From positions 1 through 61,934 of the forward strand of contig NZ_VKGK01000033.1 of NCBI RefSeq assembly GCF_007197645.1: a stretch of 61,934 bases of DNA, written 5' to 3'. The translations under genes and the position numbers were made by a program. Under the pieces are notes generated by a model, which had not been told where the DNA came from, ran no database searches, and worked only from the letters and a program-made list of their open reading frames with translations. Shown in pieces: positions 25,323 through 34,216 of this stretch (its first letter is position 1; the number at the start of each line of letters is the position of its first letter). Source of the DNA: Shewanella hanedai. GTDB lineage: Bacteria > Pseudomonadota > Gammaproteobacteria > Enterobacterales > Shewanellaceae.

Positions 25323-26144
25323 CTAGATTGGAAACTCAAATATTAACCGCCACACTTGGATCCCATCGCCAGATCTTACACTTAATCCTAACCTGTCTAT
25401 CCCCATCCATTCCCAGAGTATTGGTTTAGAAAAAGCCAAGGTCGCACCAAATTCAACACTGTGTGACACAAGTACATCATCATTAAAAGGGGTCACAAAA
25501 CGTAACTTGTCAAAATACCAGTAACCAGCAGCAAACACTCTGGGCTCAACATCAACACCCAACCAATCCCAACGCCAGTGAATATCGGTACCGATGTCAA
25601 TCCCGGACTGTATTGCTGAATAAGTTTCAGACTGAGCACCATCAAAACTTTTGTAACCCGCAAAAAATAAACGGTTGACCCAAACTGGCGTATTTTGCTT
25701 AACATTTAGATCCAAAAGGCTCGACACACCTGCGGACATAATGGCGACATTGGCACCAGAATTTAAATTCTTGCCATAACCCAAATCGAAATACGTTTGA
25801 AATTCATGATCCTCTGCCGTACGCGTGCGATATTCGATGCCGGGGGTTAACGTCACGGTTCCAACGCTCGACGGAAAGTCACCACCAGGAAGATCGTCCC
25901 ACTTAAAGTTGAAAAAACCGAGTGAAATTGGCGTGCGAAGAGTTAATGAATCTGTATCACTTTGCTGAAGGTTAAAACTCAAAGGTAGGTTTACAACAGT
26001 GGCATTCTGCCCAGAGGTACGATAAAGGCCACTGCCAAGATAATTAGCAAAGGCGTAATGGGAAAAATCTTCTTCTGTTGCTTGAATAGGCGATGAAAGT
26101 GAAATAGAAGATAATATAATAAAAGGGAATTTATTCAGGGCCAT
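25323..26144 (-). CDS. Predicted outer-membrane beta-barrel protein
   Basis: A 273-residue protein with a signal peptide (MALNKFPFIILSSISLSSPIQA, cleavage near residue 22). The remainder consists of alternating strands rich in aromatic and small residues, consistent with a beta barrel of about 12 strands (LTPGIEYRTRTAEDHEFQTYFDLGYGKNL, WRWDWLGVDVEPRVFAAGYWYF). It resembles the solitary outer-membrane autotransporter-like barrel family (Omp_AT), but this assignment is by general appearance. There is no passenger domain. It is monocistronic and convergent with the DUF3612 regulator. Function is unknown. Confidence 0.65.
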   Translation of the reverse strand: MALNKFPFIILSSISLSSPIQATEEDFSHYAFANYLGSGLYRTSGQNATVVNLPLSFNLQQSDTDSLTLRTPISLGFFNFKWDDLPGGDFPSSVGTVTLTPGIEYRTRTAEDHEFQTYFDLGYGKNLNSGANVAIMSAGVSSLLDLNVKQNTPVWVNRLFFAGYKSFDGAQSETYSAIQSGIDIGTDIHWRWDWLGVDVEPRVFAAGYWYFDKLRFVTPFNDDVLVSHSVEFGATLAFSKPILWEWMGIDRLGLSVRSGDGIQVWRLIFEFPI

Positions 26145-26238
26145 ACATTAGCAAATAAGTGTATTCATATGGCTCTGAATATAGCGTGTAGCGGGGTAAA
26201 AATCTAGAAGAACGTCTAACTCGAACGTTCAATAAAAC

Positions 26239-26856
26239 CTATGACTCACCATCAACAACGAAGTAATGTTCAGACATCATGTGCCCAAGCTCTGTAGACT
26301 TCGTTTTAAGATAAGCTTCATTATAGCGATTTTTACCGACTTGCAAGGGAATACGCTCAACAACTTGAATGCCCAACTCCTGCATCGCCTTGACTTTACG
26401 GGGGTTATTGGTCATTAGCTTAACTTGCTTAATACCAATCTTTTCCATCATAGGTAAAATCATGTCGTATTTACGCATGTCAGCAGCAAAGCCTAATTTC
26501 TCATTGGCTTCTACCGTATTTGCACCTTGATCTTGCAACTCATAAGCACGGATCTTATTCAACAAGCCAATACCACGCCCCTCTTGACGAAGATACAGAA
26601 TAAAACCTTGCCCAGCTTCCGCAATATTTTGCATTGCTGTTTGTAACTGGAATCCACAATCACAGCGTAAGCTAAACAGTGCATCGCCCGTTAAGCATTC
26701 GGAATGAATTCTGCCTAACGTAGGAAGCTCAGCATCGAGAACACCGAATGTCAGTGCCACATGCTCCTTACCTGTCTCTGTATCTTCAAAACCATGCATA
26801 TCAAACACACCCCAAGAGGTGGGTAACGTTGAAGAAGCGACATACTTAATCGACAT
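26239..26856 (-). CDS. ribA: GTP cyclohydrolase II
   Basis: RibA catalyses the first step of riboflavin synthesis, opening the imidazole ring of GTP with release of formate and pyrophosphate. Zinc ligands Cys54, Cys65 and Cys67 are visible (HSECLTGDALFSLRCDCGFQL), with the LRQEGRGIGLLNKIRAYELQDQG and MTNNPRKV motifs. The 205-residue length is that of stand-alone RibA, with no DHBP synthase fusion. It is monocistronic; no FMN riboswitch was recognised upstream. Confidence 0.96.
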   Translation of the reverse strand: MSIKYVASSTLPTSWGVFDMHGFEDTETGKEHVALTFGVLDAELPTLGRIHSECLTGDALFSLRCDCGFQLQTAMQNIAEAGQGFILYLRQEGRGIGLLNKIRAYELQDQGANTVEANEKLGFAADMRKYDMILPMMEKIGIKQVKLMTNNPRKVKAMQELGIQVVERIPLQVGKNRYNEAYLKTKSTELGHMMSEHYFVVDGES

Positions 26857-27119
26857 GAAATAACCTTAACAACTCTCTTCCCTGAGATGACAAAAAATCA
26901 AGAAAACAACGAGATAAATGCTTAACAATGAACTTGAGAACCAAAATAGTACATTTTGTATCTCTCAATAATGGGTCGGATTTTATCGCTTTTTATCGAT
27001 AAGTGAAATACCTTAGCGATTTAATCGGCTATTACTTCACCTTAAGGATAGTTGACCGACTGCACCAGCGCATAAGAGGATACGCTTAGCGACAACAAAA
27101 TAATTTGAAGTCGCTCACT
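26857..27119. other. Intergenic region between ribA and yibL
   Basis: About 260 bp that should hold the ribA promoter. No conserved RNA element, clear promoter hexamers or extra gene was recognised. Confidence 0.4.
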
Positions 27120-27156
27120 AATAATTAATCACTAGTCTACTAACTGATTAATTATT
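27120..27156. terminator. Perfect AT-rich inverted repeat at the end of yibL
   Basis: AATAATTAATCA (27120-27131) pairs perfectly with TGATTAATTATT (27145-27156). The right arm includes two bases of the yibL stop codon. It is a likely transcript end, though AT-only stems are weak terminators. Confidence 0.55.
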
Positions 27157-27511
27157 AGAACTCTTTAGCTGCGAAGCCTGTAACAACTTTAATGCCCATT
27201 TCACGACCAAGTGCCGTCAGGGGATGGACGACAACAAGACCTTTAATCGATTTCTTGAACTTACCCATATCAGCTTGTTCAGCTTTAGTCAGAGGACGAC
27301 TGAACTTCAAGCCCATGACCGTACCGCCTTGCTTGCTTAGTTCACGTGTTTGCTGTGCTTTAGCACTCGCAATACGCTTAGTCACTGCGTTTATCTCTTG
27401 TCTAAATTGCAACATAACGCCTTTATCACCACGCTTTTCTGCAGCGGCTAATTTGCGACGGAACTGTTCTAGCTTATCGCTAAGTCCATGAAGCTCTTCT
27501 TTTAAATTCAT
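27155..27511 (-). CDS. yibL: YibL-family ribosome-associated protein
   Basis: A 118-residue basic protein. The N-terminal half is a predicted coiled coil (LSDKLEQFRRKLAAAEKRGDKG). The C-terminal half carries the YibL signature MGLKFSRPLTKAEQADMGKFKKSIKGLVVVHPLTALGREMGIK, almost matching E. coli YibL. E. coli YibL co-purifies with ribosomes; its molecular role is unknown. It is a single-gene unit. Confidence 0.92.
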   Translation of the reverse strand: MNLKEELHGLSDKLEQFRRKLAAAEKRGDKGVMLQFRQEINAVTKRIASAKAQQTRELSKQGGTVMGLKFSRPLTKAEQADMGKFKKSIKGLVVVHPLTALGREMGIKVVTGFAAKEF

Positions 27512-27792
27512 TTTCGTGCCTTAAAAATTCTATAAAATGCAAAAACAGCCTCGGTACCTGAACGACTTCTTAATTAAGGTTAACCCTCTATTTAGAAGTT
27601 GTTTGAGACATATAATGGCTGTTTTATAATAATCAATTGGATCTGATGGCGGCATTATAACAGCATCAGAGCAAATACAGTTACCGCTTTTCAACGTGAT
27701 TCGAAGACTAAATGTACTGTCTATATGCACGAAGAAGGCGAAGCTATGACTAAAACCGGTTAAAAACAGACTTTATGCATAAAATATCACCG

Positions 27793-28257
27793 TTAAGTTA
27801 GGCAATGGATAACCTGATTACTGCTTCCCTTAAATTGTAAACTAGGATCGGCTAATGCCTGTTCAAATTTACCATCCACCAGCACATCAACATAAGCAAT
27901 CACCGCTTTTTGCGCATCGCTCAACTCATCAAGTCGATAACCAGACCAAAGCCAGATATCCTTCTCAGGACACTCGGTTTTAACCCGTTTAACTAAGGCC
28001 AATATGGCCGTTAAATTAGCAGGGAAAAGCGGATCACCACCGGACAGGGATAACCCTCTGCGCTTAATGCGAGTGTCTTTTAAATCACGCAATACTTGAT
28101 CTTGCATCTGCAGATCAAACTCATGCCCGTGGCAAGGGTTCCACGTCGATTGATTATAACAACCACGACACTGATGCACACAACCAGAGACAAATAAGGT
28201 TGCGCGGGTACCCGGTCCATTAATCACATCGACTGGAAAGTATTGGTGATAATTCAT
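27793..28257 (-). CDS. nrdG: Anaerobic RNR-activating radical SAM protein
   Basis: NrdG uses a [4Fe-4S] cluster and S-adenosylmethionine to generate the glycyl radical on NrdD. The cluster motif CxxxCxxC is present as GCVHQCRGCYNQ near residue 26, followed by the GGDPL motif (LSGGDPLFPAN). At 154 residues the length is normal. It lies 100 bp downstream of nrdD, with an intercistronic hairpin between them. Confidence 0.96.
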   Translation of the reverse strand: MNYHQYFPVDVINGPGTRATLFVSGCVHQCRGCYNQSTWNPCHGHEFDLQMQDQVLRDLKDTRIKRRGLSLSGGDPLFPANLTAILALVKRVKTECPEKDIWLWSGYRLDELSDAQKAVIAYVDVLVDGKFEQALADPSLQFKGSSNQVIHCLT

Positions 28258-28290
28258 CGCATTTTCTTAAGAGTTAATTGAACTGTAAAA

Positions 28291-28323
28291 TAAAAAGCGG
28301 GCAAAGTTCGAAAACAAGCCCGC
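28291..28323 (-). terminator. Terminator-like hairpin between nrdD and nrdG
   Basis: GCGGGC (28297-28302) pairs with GCCCGC (28318-28323). Read leftward the stem is followed by TTTTTA, a normal intrinsic terminator. It sits after nrdD and before nrdG, so it should attenuate nrdG relative to nrdD, the catalytic activator being needed in smaller amounts. Confidence 0.75.
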
Positions 28324-28359
28324 ATATTCATCTTAGAATAGAGCCGATAAGCAGTTCCG

Positions 28360-30477
28360 TTATAAGTGCTTTACTCTGCGCTTAACCTCTTCTTGCTTAC
28401 CGAAGTTAAATGGTCGCGCATCTGGGCTGCCTAAATATCCGCACACTCGGCGTGTAACAGAGACTCGACTCGGCTCATGATTACCACACTTAGGGCAAGT
28501 AAACCCCTTGCTGGTACAGGCAAACTCACCCGTAAAACCGCAATCGTAACATTCATCAATCGGCGTGTTGGTGCCATAGTATGGAACGCGGCTAAAACTG
28601 TAATCCCACACATCTTCTAGCGCTTCAATATTATGCTGCATATTCGGGTATTCCCCGTAACAGATAAAGCCACCACTTGTTAACTCTGGATACGGTTGCT
28701 CAAAATCCAACTTGTCATAAGGATTAACAGCTTTCTCAACATCAAGATGGAAGCTGTTGGTGTAATACCCTTTTTGAGTCACACCTTCAACGACGCCGAA
28801 TACTTGAGTGTCCAATTTACAGAAACGACTGCAAAGGTTCTCGCTCGGTGTACTGTAAAGACTAAACGCATAGCCCGTTTCTTCAGTCCACTTCTCTGTA
28901 GCGGCCTTCATGTACTTGATGATCTCAATGGCTTTTTGACGCAGTATTTCGCAGTCATACACATGCTTATCTGAACCAAACAAGGCATTGATGGTTTCAT
29001 GTAGGCCAATATAGCCCAGAGAAATAGACGCTCGGCCATTTTTAAAGATGCTTGAAATCTCTTCATCAGCACCTAAACGAACACCACAAGCACCTTCCAT
29101 ATACAGGATAGGAGCCACTCTGGCTTTCACGCCTTCAAGACGTTCGACACGGGTATCAAGGGCTTTACGGGCAATGACTAAACGTTGATCCAAAATACGA
29201 TAAAACTCAGTTTCATCACCTTTAGATTCTAAAGCTACACGAGGAAGATTAAGACTAACAACACCTAAGTTATTACGTCCTTCATGAATTAACTCACCGT
29301 TTTCTTCATAAGTGCCAAGGAAGCTTCGACACCCCATAGGGGTTTTGAATGAACCAGTCACCTTCTCAACTTGTTCGTAGTTAAGAATGTCTGGGTACAT
29401 ACGCATCGTGGCGCACTTCAATGCCAGCTTCTTAATGTCGTAGTTACAATCACCCACTTTGTGGTTAACGCCATCACGAATTGCAAAAACCAGCTTAGGA
29501 AATACCGCCGTTTTACGGTTTTTGCCTAATCCTGCAATACGCACAGCCATCATAGATGACTGGATAAGTCGAGATTCCCAAGAGATCCCTAAACCAAACC
29601 CAAAGGTAACAAAGGGAGTTTGACCATTGGCGGTATGTAAGGTATTTACCTCATACTCAAGCGACTGGAAGGCATCATGACACTCCTTCTCAGTTTGCGC
29701 CGTGGCGAACGCTTTGGGATCTTTGATCTCCCAGTTCAGGGCAACTTGGTAATGCTTGTCATAACTCTTAGTGACAAAAGGGGCCAACACTTCATCGATG
29801 CGATTAATGGTCGTACCGCCATAGATATGACTGGCGACTTGCGCAATGATTTGTGCAGTGACGGCTGTCGCTGTCGAAATTGATTTAGGTGTTTCAATCT
29901 CTGCATTACCCATTTTAAAACCTTGGGTTAACATGCCAGCAAGATCAATCAACATGCAGTTGAACATTGGGAAAAATGGCGCGTAATCAAGGTCGTGATA
30001 ATGAATTTCACCCGACTCGTGGGCTGCAACCACATCTTTTGGCAATATGTGTCTGGTCGCGTAATGCTTCGCCACAATCCCTGCTAATAAGTCCCGTTGA
30101 GTCGGGATCACTTTAGCATCTTTATTGGCATTTTCGTTAAGAAGTGCTGCATTACTTTGCTCGACTAAACCGCGGATCTCACGGTTTAAACGACTGCTGG
30201 TTTCGCGATGAAGATCTCTGTCATGACGGTATTCGATATACACGCGGGCTAAAGACTTATAAGGCCCTTCCATAAGCTCATTTTCAACCACATCTTGCAG
30301 GTCGTGAATCTCAATCTCATGTTTATCAGCGACACATTCAGCAATTTTACTCGCCACTTGAACAGAGTAATTAACATCATCAATACCGGCTGAGATTGCC
30401 GCTGCGGCAACCGCATCTCTAATCCTTGTTTCGTCAAAAGGCGTGCGATAACCATCTCGCTTAATAACCACTGGCAT
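28360..30477 (-). CDS. nrdD: Anaerobic ribonucleoside-triphosphate reductase
   Basis: This class III reductase makes dNTPs from NTPs without oxygen, using a glycyl radical and formate. Residues 1-90 are an ATP-cone regulatory domain (IKRDGYRTPFDETRIRDAV). The C-terminus has the zinc-binding four-cysteine site (CYDCGFTGEF ... CPKCG) and the glycyl radical segment RRVCGYLGSPDARPF, with the radical at Gly680. The 705-residue length is normal. It is the first gene of nrdDG. The upstream region carries two phased NrdR boxes and an FNR-type site, consistent with repression at high dNTP/ATP and anaerobic activation. Confidence 0.97.
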   Translation of the reverse strand: MPVVIKRDGYRTPFDETRIRDAVAAAAISAGIDDVNYSVQVASKIAECVADKHEIEIHDLQDVVENELMEGPYKSLARVYIEYRHDRDLHRETSSRLNREIRGLVEQSNAALLNENANKDAKVIPTQRDLLAGIVAKHYATRHILPKDVVAAHESGEIHYHDLDYAPFFPMFNCMLIDLAGMLTQGFKMGNAEIETPKSISTATAVTAQIIAQVASHIYGGTTINRIDEVLAPFVTKSYDKHYQVALNWEIKDPKAFATAQTEKECHDAFQSLEYEVNTLHTANGQTPFVTFGFGLGISWESRLIQSSMMAVRIAGLGKNRKTAVFPKLVFAIRDGVNHKVGDCNYDIKKLALKCATMRMYPDILNYEQVEKVTGSFKTPMGCRSFLGTYEENGELIHEGRNNLGVVSLNLPRVALESKGDETEFYRILDQRLVIARKALDTRVERLEGVKARVAPILYMEGACGVRLGADEEISSIFKNGRASISLGYIGLHETINALFGSDKHVYDCEILRQKAIEIIKYMKAATEKWTEETGYAFSLYSTPSENLCSRFCKLDTQVFGVVEGVTQKGYYTNSFHLDVEKAVNPYDKLDFEQPYPELTSGGFICYGEYPNMQHNIEALEDVWDYSFSRVPYYGTNTPIDECYDCGFTGEFACTSKGFTCPKCGNHEPSRVSVTRRVCGYLGSPDARPFNFGKQEEVKRRVKHL

Positions 30478-30510
30478 TGTCTACAATCTCCTCACGTGAT
30501 GTTGTTTTGA

Positions 30511-30557
30511 ACACCACATATAGTATTAGTTTGGCTGTTAAGCACAATATGTTGCGT
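30511..30557 (-). promoter_or_regulatory. Pair of NrdR boxes upstream of nrdD
   Basis: ACACCACATATAGTAT (30511-30526) and GCACAATATGTTGCGT (30542-30557) each match 13 of 16 positions of the NrdR box (ACAC-AT-rich-GTGT). They are 31 bp apart start to start, three helical turns, as required for cooperative NrdR binding. They lie 34-80 bp upstream of the nrdD ATG. Confidence 0.8.
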
Positions 30558-30585
30558 ATTAAGCTACAAACTAACGATGAGAACA

Positions 30586-30599
30586 TTGATCTCGATCAT
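30586..30599 (-). promoter_or_regulatory. FNR-type site upstream of nrdD
   Basis: TTGAT-CTCG-ATCAT differs at one position from the FNR consensus TTGAT-N4-ATCAA. If it sits at -41.5, transcription would start near 30551, inside the second NrdR box, giving an activation/repression arrangement. This fits an anaerobic reductase. Binding is inferred (FNR/EtrA in Shewanella). Confidence 0.65.
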
Positions 30600-30754
30600 G
30601 ATATTGCACAAGTGGGAGAAGAACAAAACATAAGTGCCAGTGAAGCCACTGATCTCATATTTGCCCCTTGACCATACCGTTAAAGCGGGCTAGCCAAGGG
30701 ATAAAAAAGGTAAAAGTTGTGGATAAGAATGATGAAAGAGAACTGTTGCGAATA

Positions 30755-31468
30755 TCAATATTTACCTAAGGCTAAGTAACTATTAAGTTGCCCCCCAGCT
30801 TGCTGACTTTCCCCCATGGAAGAAGCCAACTGCATAACGGATTTGAGCCCTTGCCATTGCTTCCTGTCTTCACTGCTCATCTCAACGTCTCCCTGTAAGA
30901 AAACATTCAACTGAGAAGATACCCGCGCAGCTTCTTTGCTGATCTCCTTCGTCTGAACACTGTCCATATTATCTAATACGCCTTCGGCGTCATCTAAGAG
31001 TTTAATCAGCACATTTGACATAGACTCGTCATCTTGGGCCGTTTTTTCAAGCTCGTTACGCTTGGTTTGGATAAATGTCTTCATGTCGTCGACTTTCCCC
31101 TCTGACTTTGGCAGATCTATGCCTCCCTCTGACAGACGGTTTAATTGCGTTTCCGACAAGATGCCATCTTGATACAACCTCTGAACCAACTTGGGTAGAT
31201 CGGCACTTGAGAAATTACCATCAGCAAAAAAGTCTTTTGCCATGATCTCAATCTTCTGTGCGCGTAGCGCTCTAGGTGATAAAGAAACCGACTCATCCTT
31301 GACATGCTCCTTGCTCCCAGCCTTCGACGCATTACCCGTCTGGCCTAAGGTCACTTTATCACTATGCTTACCGGCTTCAGCTTGATTACTGTTGATACCG
31401 TATTTATCAGCAAGGCTAGTGTTCGTCAGTTGACTTGCAGTGCTTGTCGTATTAGCGATTGGATTCAT
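30755..31468 (-). CDS. Uncharacterised 237-residue protein
   Basis: Not recognised. The protein starts MNPIANTTSTASQLTNTSLA and has a low-complexity N-terminal 75 residues rich in Ser, Thr, Asn and Lys. An alpha-helical remainder follows (LSPRALRAQKIEIMAKDFF ... GDVEMSSEDRKQWQGLKSVMQLASSM). It has no signal peptide or membrane segment. The N-terminus and helical body are reminiscent of small flagellar or secretion-associated proteins (SLSPRALRAQKIE resembles the LSxxA segment of FlgM-like proteins), but this is only a resemblance. No ribosome binding site is obvious for this start or for an ATG 42 bp upstream. It is transcribed alone between nrdD and rssA. Confidence 0.65.
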   Translation of the reverse strand: MNPIANTTSTASQLTNTSLADKYGINSNQAEAGKHSDKVTLGQTGNASKAGSKEHVKDESVSLSPRALRAQKIEIMAKDFFADGNFSSADLPKLVQRLYQDGILSETQLNRLSEGGIDLPKSEGKVDDMKTFIQTKRNELEKTAQDDESMSNVLIKLLDDAEGVLDNMDSVQTKEISKEAARVSSQLNVFLQGDVEMSSEDRKQWQGLKSVMQLASSMGESQQAGGQLNSYLALGKY

Positions 31469-31594
31469 TGTCAAAAATTCGGCGTATAGGGAACATGTGC
31501 TTAATTGCATGCATTTATCACGCCGAAATATATGATCTGAACAGAGATGGGAATTTAAAACGAAATGAAGGTAAAACTAGCCTCAAATTAGCTA

Positions 31595-31617
31595 GAAAAA
31601 AGCAACTGTAGAGTTGC
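31595..31617 (-). terminator. Terminator of rssA
   Basis: GCAACT/AGTTGC stem with GTAG loop. Read leftward it is followed by TTTTTTC. It lies 78 bp beyond the rssA stop codon. Confidence 0.75.
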
Positions 31618-31694
31618 CCTCCTCTAACAAACTCATGACAGTACGAAAAGTACGCTGTTTATACAGATGACAGGCTAGACACTAAAGCAGATGA

Positions 31695-32630
31695 TCAGTA
31701 ACTCTCTAATCTTGCTTCTATCTGGTGACGTGCAAGTTTGACTGCTAACTCACCCGCAGCAATCGCCTCTTCAGCCCGATGAAACTCCATAGTACCAATA
31801 TGACCCACATTAGGAATGAGACAAATATCAGGTGGATCGCCCATTAACCTTGCTCGCTTATAACGCTGCTCGAGAATGTCCATCGATTGTGACATAACAG
31901 CTAACATACCGGGGTGTGAGCGGCTTCCTAATGAAAACTTATCCGTCATGTTAGTGACATAATCTCTACCACGGGCCAACAGATCCATAAAGCCGGTATC
32001 TTGATGTGCTTCAGCTTGTACTCGCTCTTCAACCGAAGGCTTACTGCACGCCATATCAATAGGAAGAACCTGCATACGGCCACGCTTTTGACCACTCAGG
32101 TCGACCGCGATCACCACATCAACATCCATAGAGCGGCTAACTGAAACAGGCACAGGATTGACCACGGCACCATCTACCAGCCAACGATCACCTAACTTCA
32201 CAGGGGGTAAAATGCCCGGCATAGAGCAAGAAGCTCGAATCGCATGACGCAGATCACCCTCTTTAAACCAGATCTCCTGTCCAGAATAAAGATCGGTAGC
32301 CACCGCAATTAAGGGACGCTTAAGTTGCTCTATCTGCAGATCGCCAATCCGACTTTGCAGAACATCAAATACTTTCTCTCCGCCAATCAAGCCACCTTTA
32401 CGCCAACTCAAATCCATCAAGCCGAGCACATCCCAACTAGAGAAACTGCGCACCCAAGTCTCAAGTTCATGCAGTTGGTCATTCGCGTAAGCTGCTCCCA
32501 CCAGCGAACCAATTGAGCAGCCAGAGATTTTATCGGGTTTAATGCCCATCTCAGCCAACCCATTTAACACACCAATATGTGCCCAACCTTTAGCGGCACC
32601 ACTGCCCAACGCAATTCCGATCTTAGCCAT
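31695..32630 (-). CDS. rssA: Patatin-like phospholipase RssA
   Basis: A bacterial patatin-family protein related to E. coli RssA. The oxyanion glycine loop GSGAAKGWAHIGVL is at residue 9, the nucleophile Ser39 lies in GCSIGS, and the dyad aspartate is in the DGA motif (LVDGAVVNPVPVS). The 311-residue length fits the family. Substrates are unknown; lipid acyl hydrolysis is expected. It is monocistronic with its own terminator, divergent from the DEAD-box helicase gene. Confidence 0.88.
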   Translation of the reverse strand: MAKIGIALGSGAAKGWAHIGVLNGLAEMGIKPDKISGCSIGSLVGAAYANDQLHELETWVRSFSSWDVLGLMDLSWRKGGLIGGEKVFDVLQSRIGDLQIEQLKRPLIAVATDLYSGQEIWFKEGDLRHAIRASCSMPGILPPVKLGDRWLVDGAVVNPVPVSVSRSMDVDVVIAVDLSGQKRGRMQVLPIDMACSKPSVEERVQAEAHQDTGFMDLLARGRDYVTNMTDKFSLGSRSHPGMLAVMSQSMDILEQRYKRARLMGDPPDICLIPNVGHIGTMEFHRAEEAIAAGELAVKLARHQIEARLESY

Positions 32631-32765
32631 TTTCGACTCTCAACATCTATCAATGCCCCCCTTATATCGCGACAAACAAATATTCGCAATAGCTAAAGAT
32701 CATCGTTCCAAGAGCACAATGAGATGAATCAGTGTTCTCTATGGCTGAACCACATAAACTTAGGT

Positions 32766-32771
32766 TATAAT
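32766..32771 (+). promoter_or_regulatory. -10 hexamer of the helicase gene
   Basis: A perfect TATAAT that overlaps an in-frame ATG at 32770. Transcription would begin about 8 nt downstream, so that ATG would not be in the mRNA. The -35 region is weak. Confidence 0.6.
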
Positions 32772-32802
32772 GCTCGGTCAAACTAATCTTGGAGCACCCC
32801 CT

Positions 32803-34143
32803 TTGCAATTTACCGAATTTTCCCTGGACACACGTCTATTACAGACTCTCGATCATATGGGTATCACGACACCTACTGAGATTCAGGAGAAGGCGATTCC
32901 CGTAGGTCTTGCAGGCAAAGATCTTATGGCGTCATCAAAAACAGGCTCAGGTAAAACCTTAGCGTTTTTGTTACCGGCAATGCAGAGAGTCATTTCAAGC
33001 AGGGCCTTGAGTAAGCGTGACCCAAGAGTACTGATTTTACTGCCAACCCGTGAACTTGCTAATCAGGTCTACAGCCAGTTACGCCTTTTAGTGGCTAATA
33101 CTCAATATAAAGCCATGAAGATTCTTGGTGGTGAGAACTTTAACGATCAAGCTAAGTTATTATCCCGAGACCCTCACTTTATTGTGGCAACACCGGGCCG
33201 ACTTGCGGATCACTTAGCCCAGCATCATATACACCTAAATGGTCTAGAACTGCTTATTCTCGATGAAGCGGACCGTATGCTCGACTTAGGTTTTGCCCAA
33301 CAGCTTAAAGCCATCAATGCTGCTGCGGATCATAAACGCCGTCAAACTTTGATGTTTTCAGCCACATTAGATCACGGTGAAATCAATGAAATTGCCGCAG
33401 AATTATTGAAAGAGCCTAAGCACGTCGCTGTCGGTGCGGGCAATATTGAAAACCTAGACATCACTCAGAAAATCTACCTGTGTGATCACCTAGACCATAA
33501 AGAAGCCTTATTACTTAACATTCTCAAGAGTGGTAATCAAAAGCAGGTCATTATCTTTACCGCAACGCGCCAAGATACCGATCGTTTAGCTAAGAAATTG
33601 GCTGAAGAAGGCTTTAATACCGCCTCTCTGAGTGGCGATCTTAACCAAAACGCGCGTAATCAGATAATGGATCAATTTAGCCGAGGCATGCAGGACATCT
33701 TGGTGACAACCGATGTTGCATCTCGTGGACTCGACTTATTGAACGTCTCTTTGGTCATCAACTTCGATATGCCTAAGCTTCCAGAAGAATACGTACACCG
33801 AATTGGTCGTACAGCACGTGCTGGCGCTAAGGGGGATGCAGTATCTTTAGTTGGACCTAAAGATTGGGTTAACTTTAAGCAAGTGCAGCAATTTTTGAAC
33901 AGAAGCTTCGAATTGAGCACAATTGAAGGTCTTAAAGGCAAGTTCTCGGGCCTGAAAGACAAGCCTAAAGCAGGCAAGAATGCACCAGCCAATGCCAAAC
34001 GTACTAAAGTATTACCTAAGAAGAATGCGAAGCCGAAAGCTAAAGTGGCTAAAGATAAACGCTTTATCACAGGTATCGATATTGGTGATGCTCCTATGCT
34101 AAGAAAGCCTAAATCTAAGCTGCAAGACACACCTGAAGATTAA
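32803..34143 (+). CDS. DEAD-box ATP-dependent RNA helicase (SrmB-like)
   Basis: This protein remodels RNA using ATP, probably in ribosome assembly or RNA decay. All motifs are present: Q motif (FTEFSLD ... TPTEIQEKAIP), SKTGSGKT, PTRELA, TPGR, DEAD (LILDEADRMLDLGFAQQL), SAT, then TDVASRGLD and HRIGRTARAG. A lysine-rich C-terminal tail (about 70 residues) follows. The overall order and tail resemble E. coli SrmB, but RhlE-type helicases are close. I choose the TTG at 32803 (LQFTEFSLD, 446 residues): GGAG lies 8 nt upstream. The ATG at 32770 overlaps the TATAAT -10 box. Confidence 0.9.
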   Translation: MQFTEFSLDTRLLQTLDHMGITTPTEIQEKAIPVGLAGKDLMASSKTGSGKTLAFLLPAMQRVISSRALSKRDPRVLILLPTRELANQVYSQLRLLVANTQYKAMKILGGENFNDQAKLLSRDPHFIVATPGRLADHLAQHHIHLNGLELLILDEADRMLDLGFAQQLKAINAAADHKRRQTLMFSATLDHGEINEIAAELLKEPKHVAVGAGNIENLDITQKIYLCDHLDHKEALLLNILKSGNQKQVIIFTATRQDTDRLAKKLAEEGFNTASLSGDLNQNARNQIMDQFSRGMQDILVTTDVASRGLDLLNVSLVINFDMPKLPEEYVHRIGRTARAGAKGDAVSLVGPKDWVNFKQVQQFLNRSFELSTIEGLKGKFSGLKDKPKAGKNAPANAKRTKVLPKKNAKPKAKVAKDKRFITGIDIGDAPMLRKPKSKLQDTPED

Positions 34144-34166
34144 TTATCTTTAATATGATCACCATT

Positions 34167-34206
34167 AAAAAAGCCCTACTGCTGTAACCGCGATAGGGCT
34201 TTTTTG
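34167..34206 (+). terminator. Terminator of the helicase gene
   Basis: AAAAAAGCCCTA ... TAGGGCTTTTTT, a perfect stem with a 15-nt loop and T-run. It is probably bidirectional, also serving the convergent YHS lipoprotein gene. Confidence 0.9.
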
Positions 34207-34216
34207 TTATAGGCAT

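Noticed and set aside
26857..27119. Possible FMN riboswitch before ribA
   Set aside because: The conserved FMN-element blocks could not be seen on the minus strand upstream of ribA.
27530..27730. A 66-codon frame upstream of yibL
   Set aside because: No recognisable start signal, low-complexity ends and no family; it is most likely the yibL promoter region.
30477..30671. A 64-codon plus-strand frame upstream of nrdD
   Set aside because: It overlaps the nrdD start codon and runs across the NrdR boxes and FNR site, so it is regulatory DNA.
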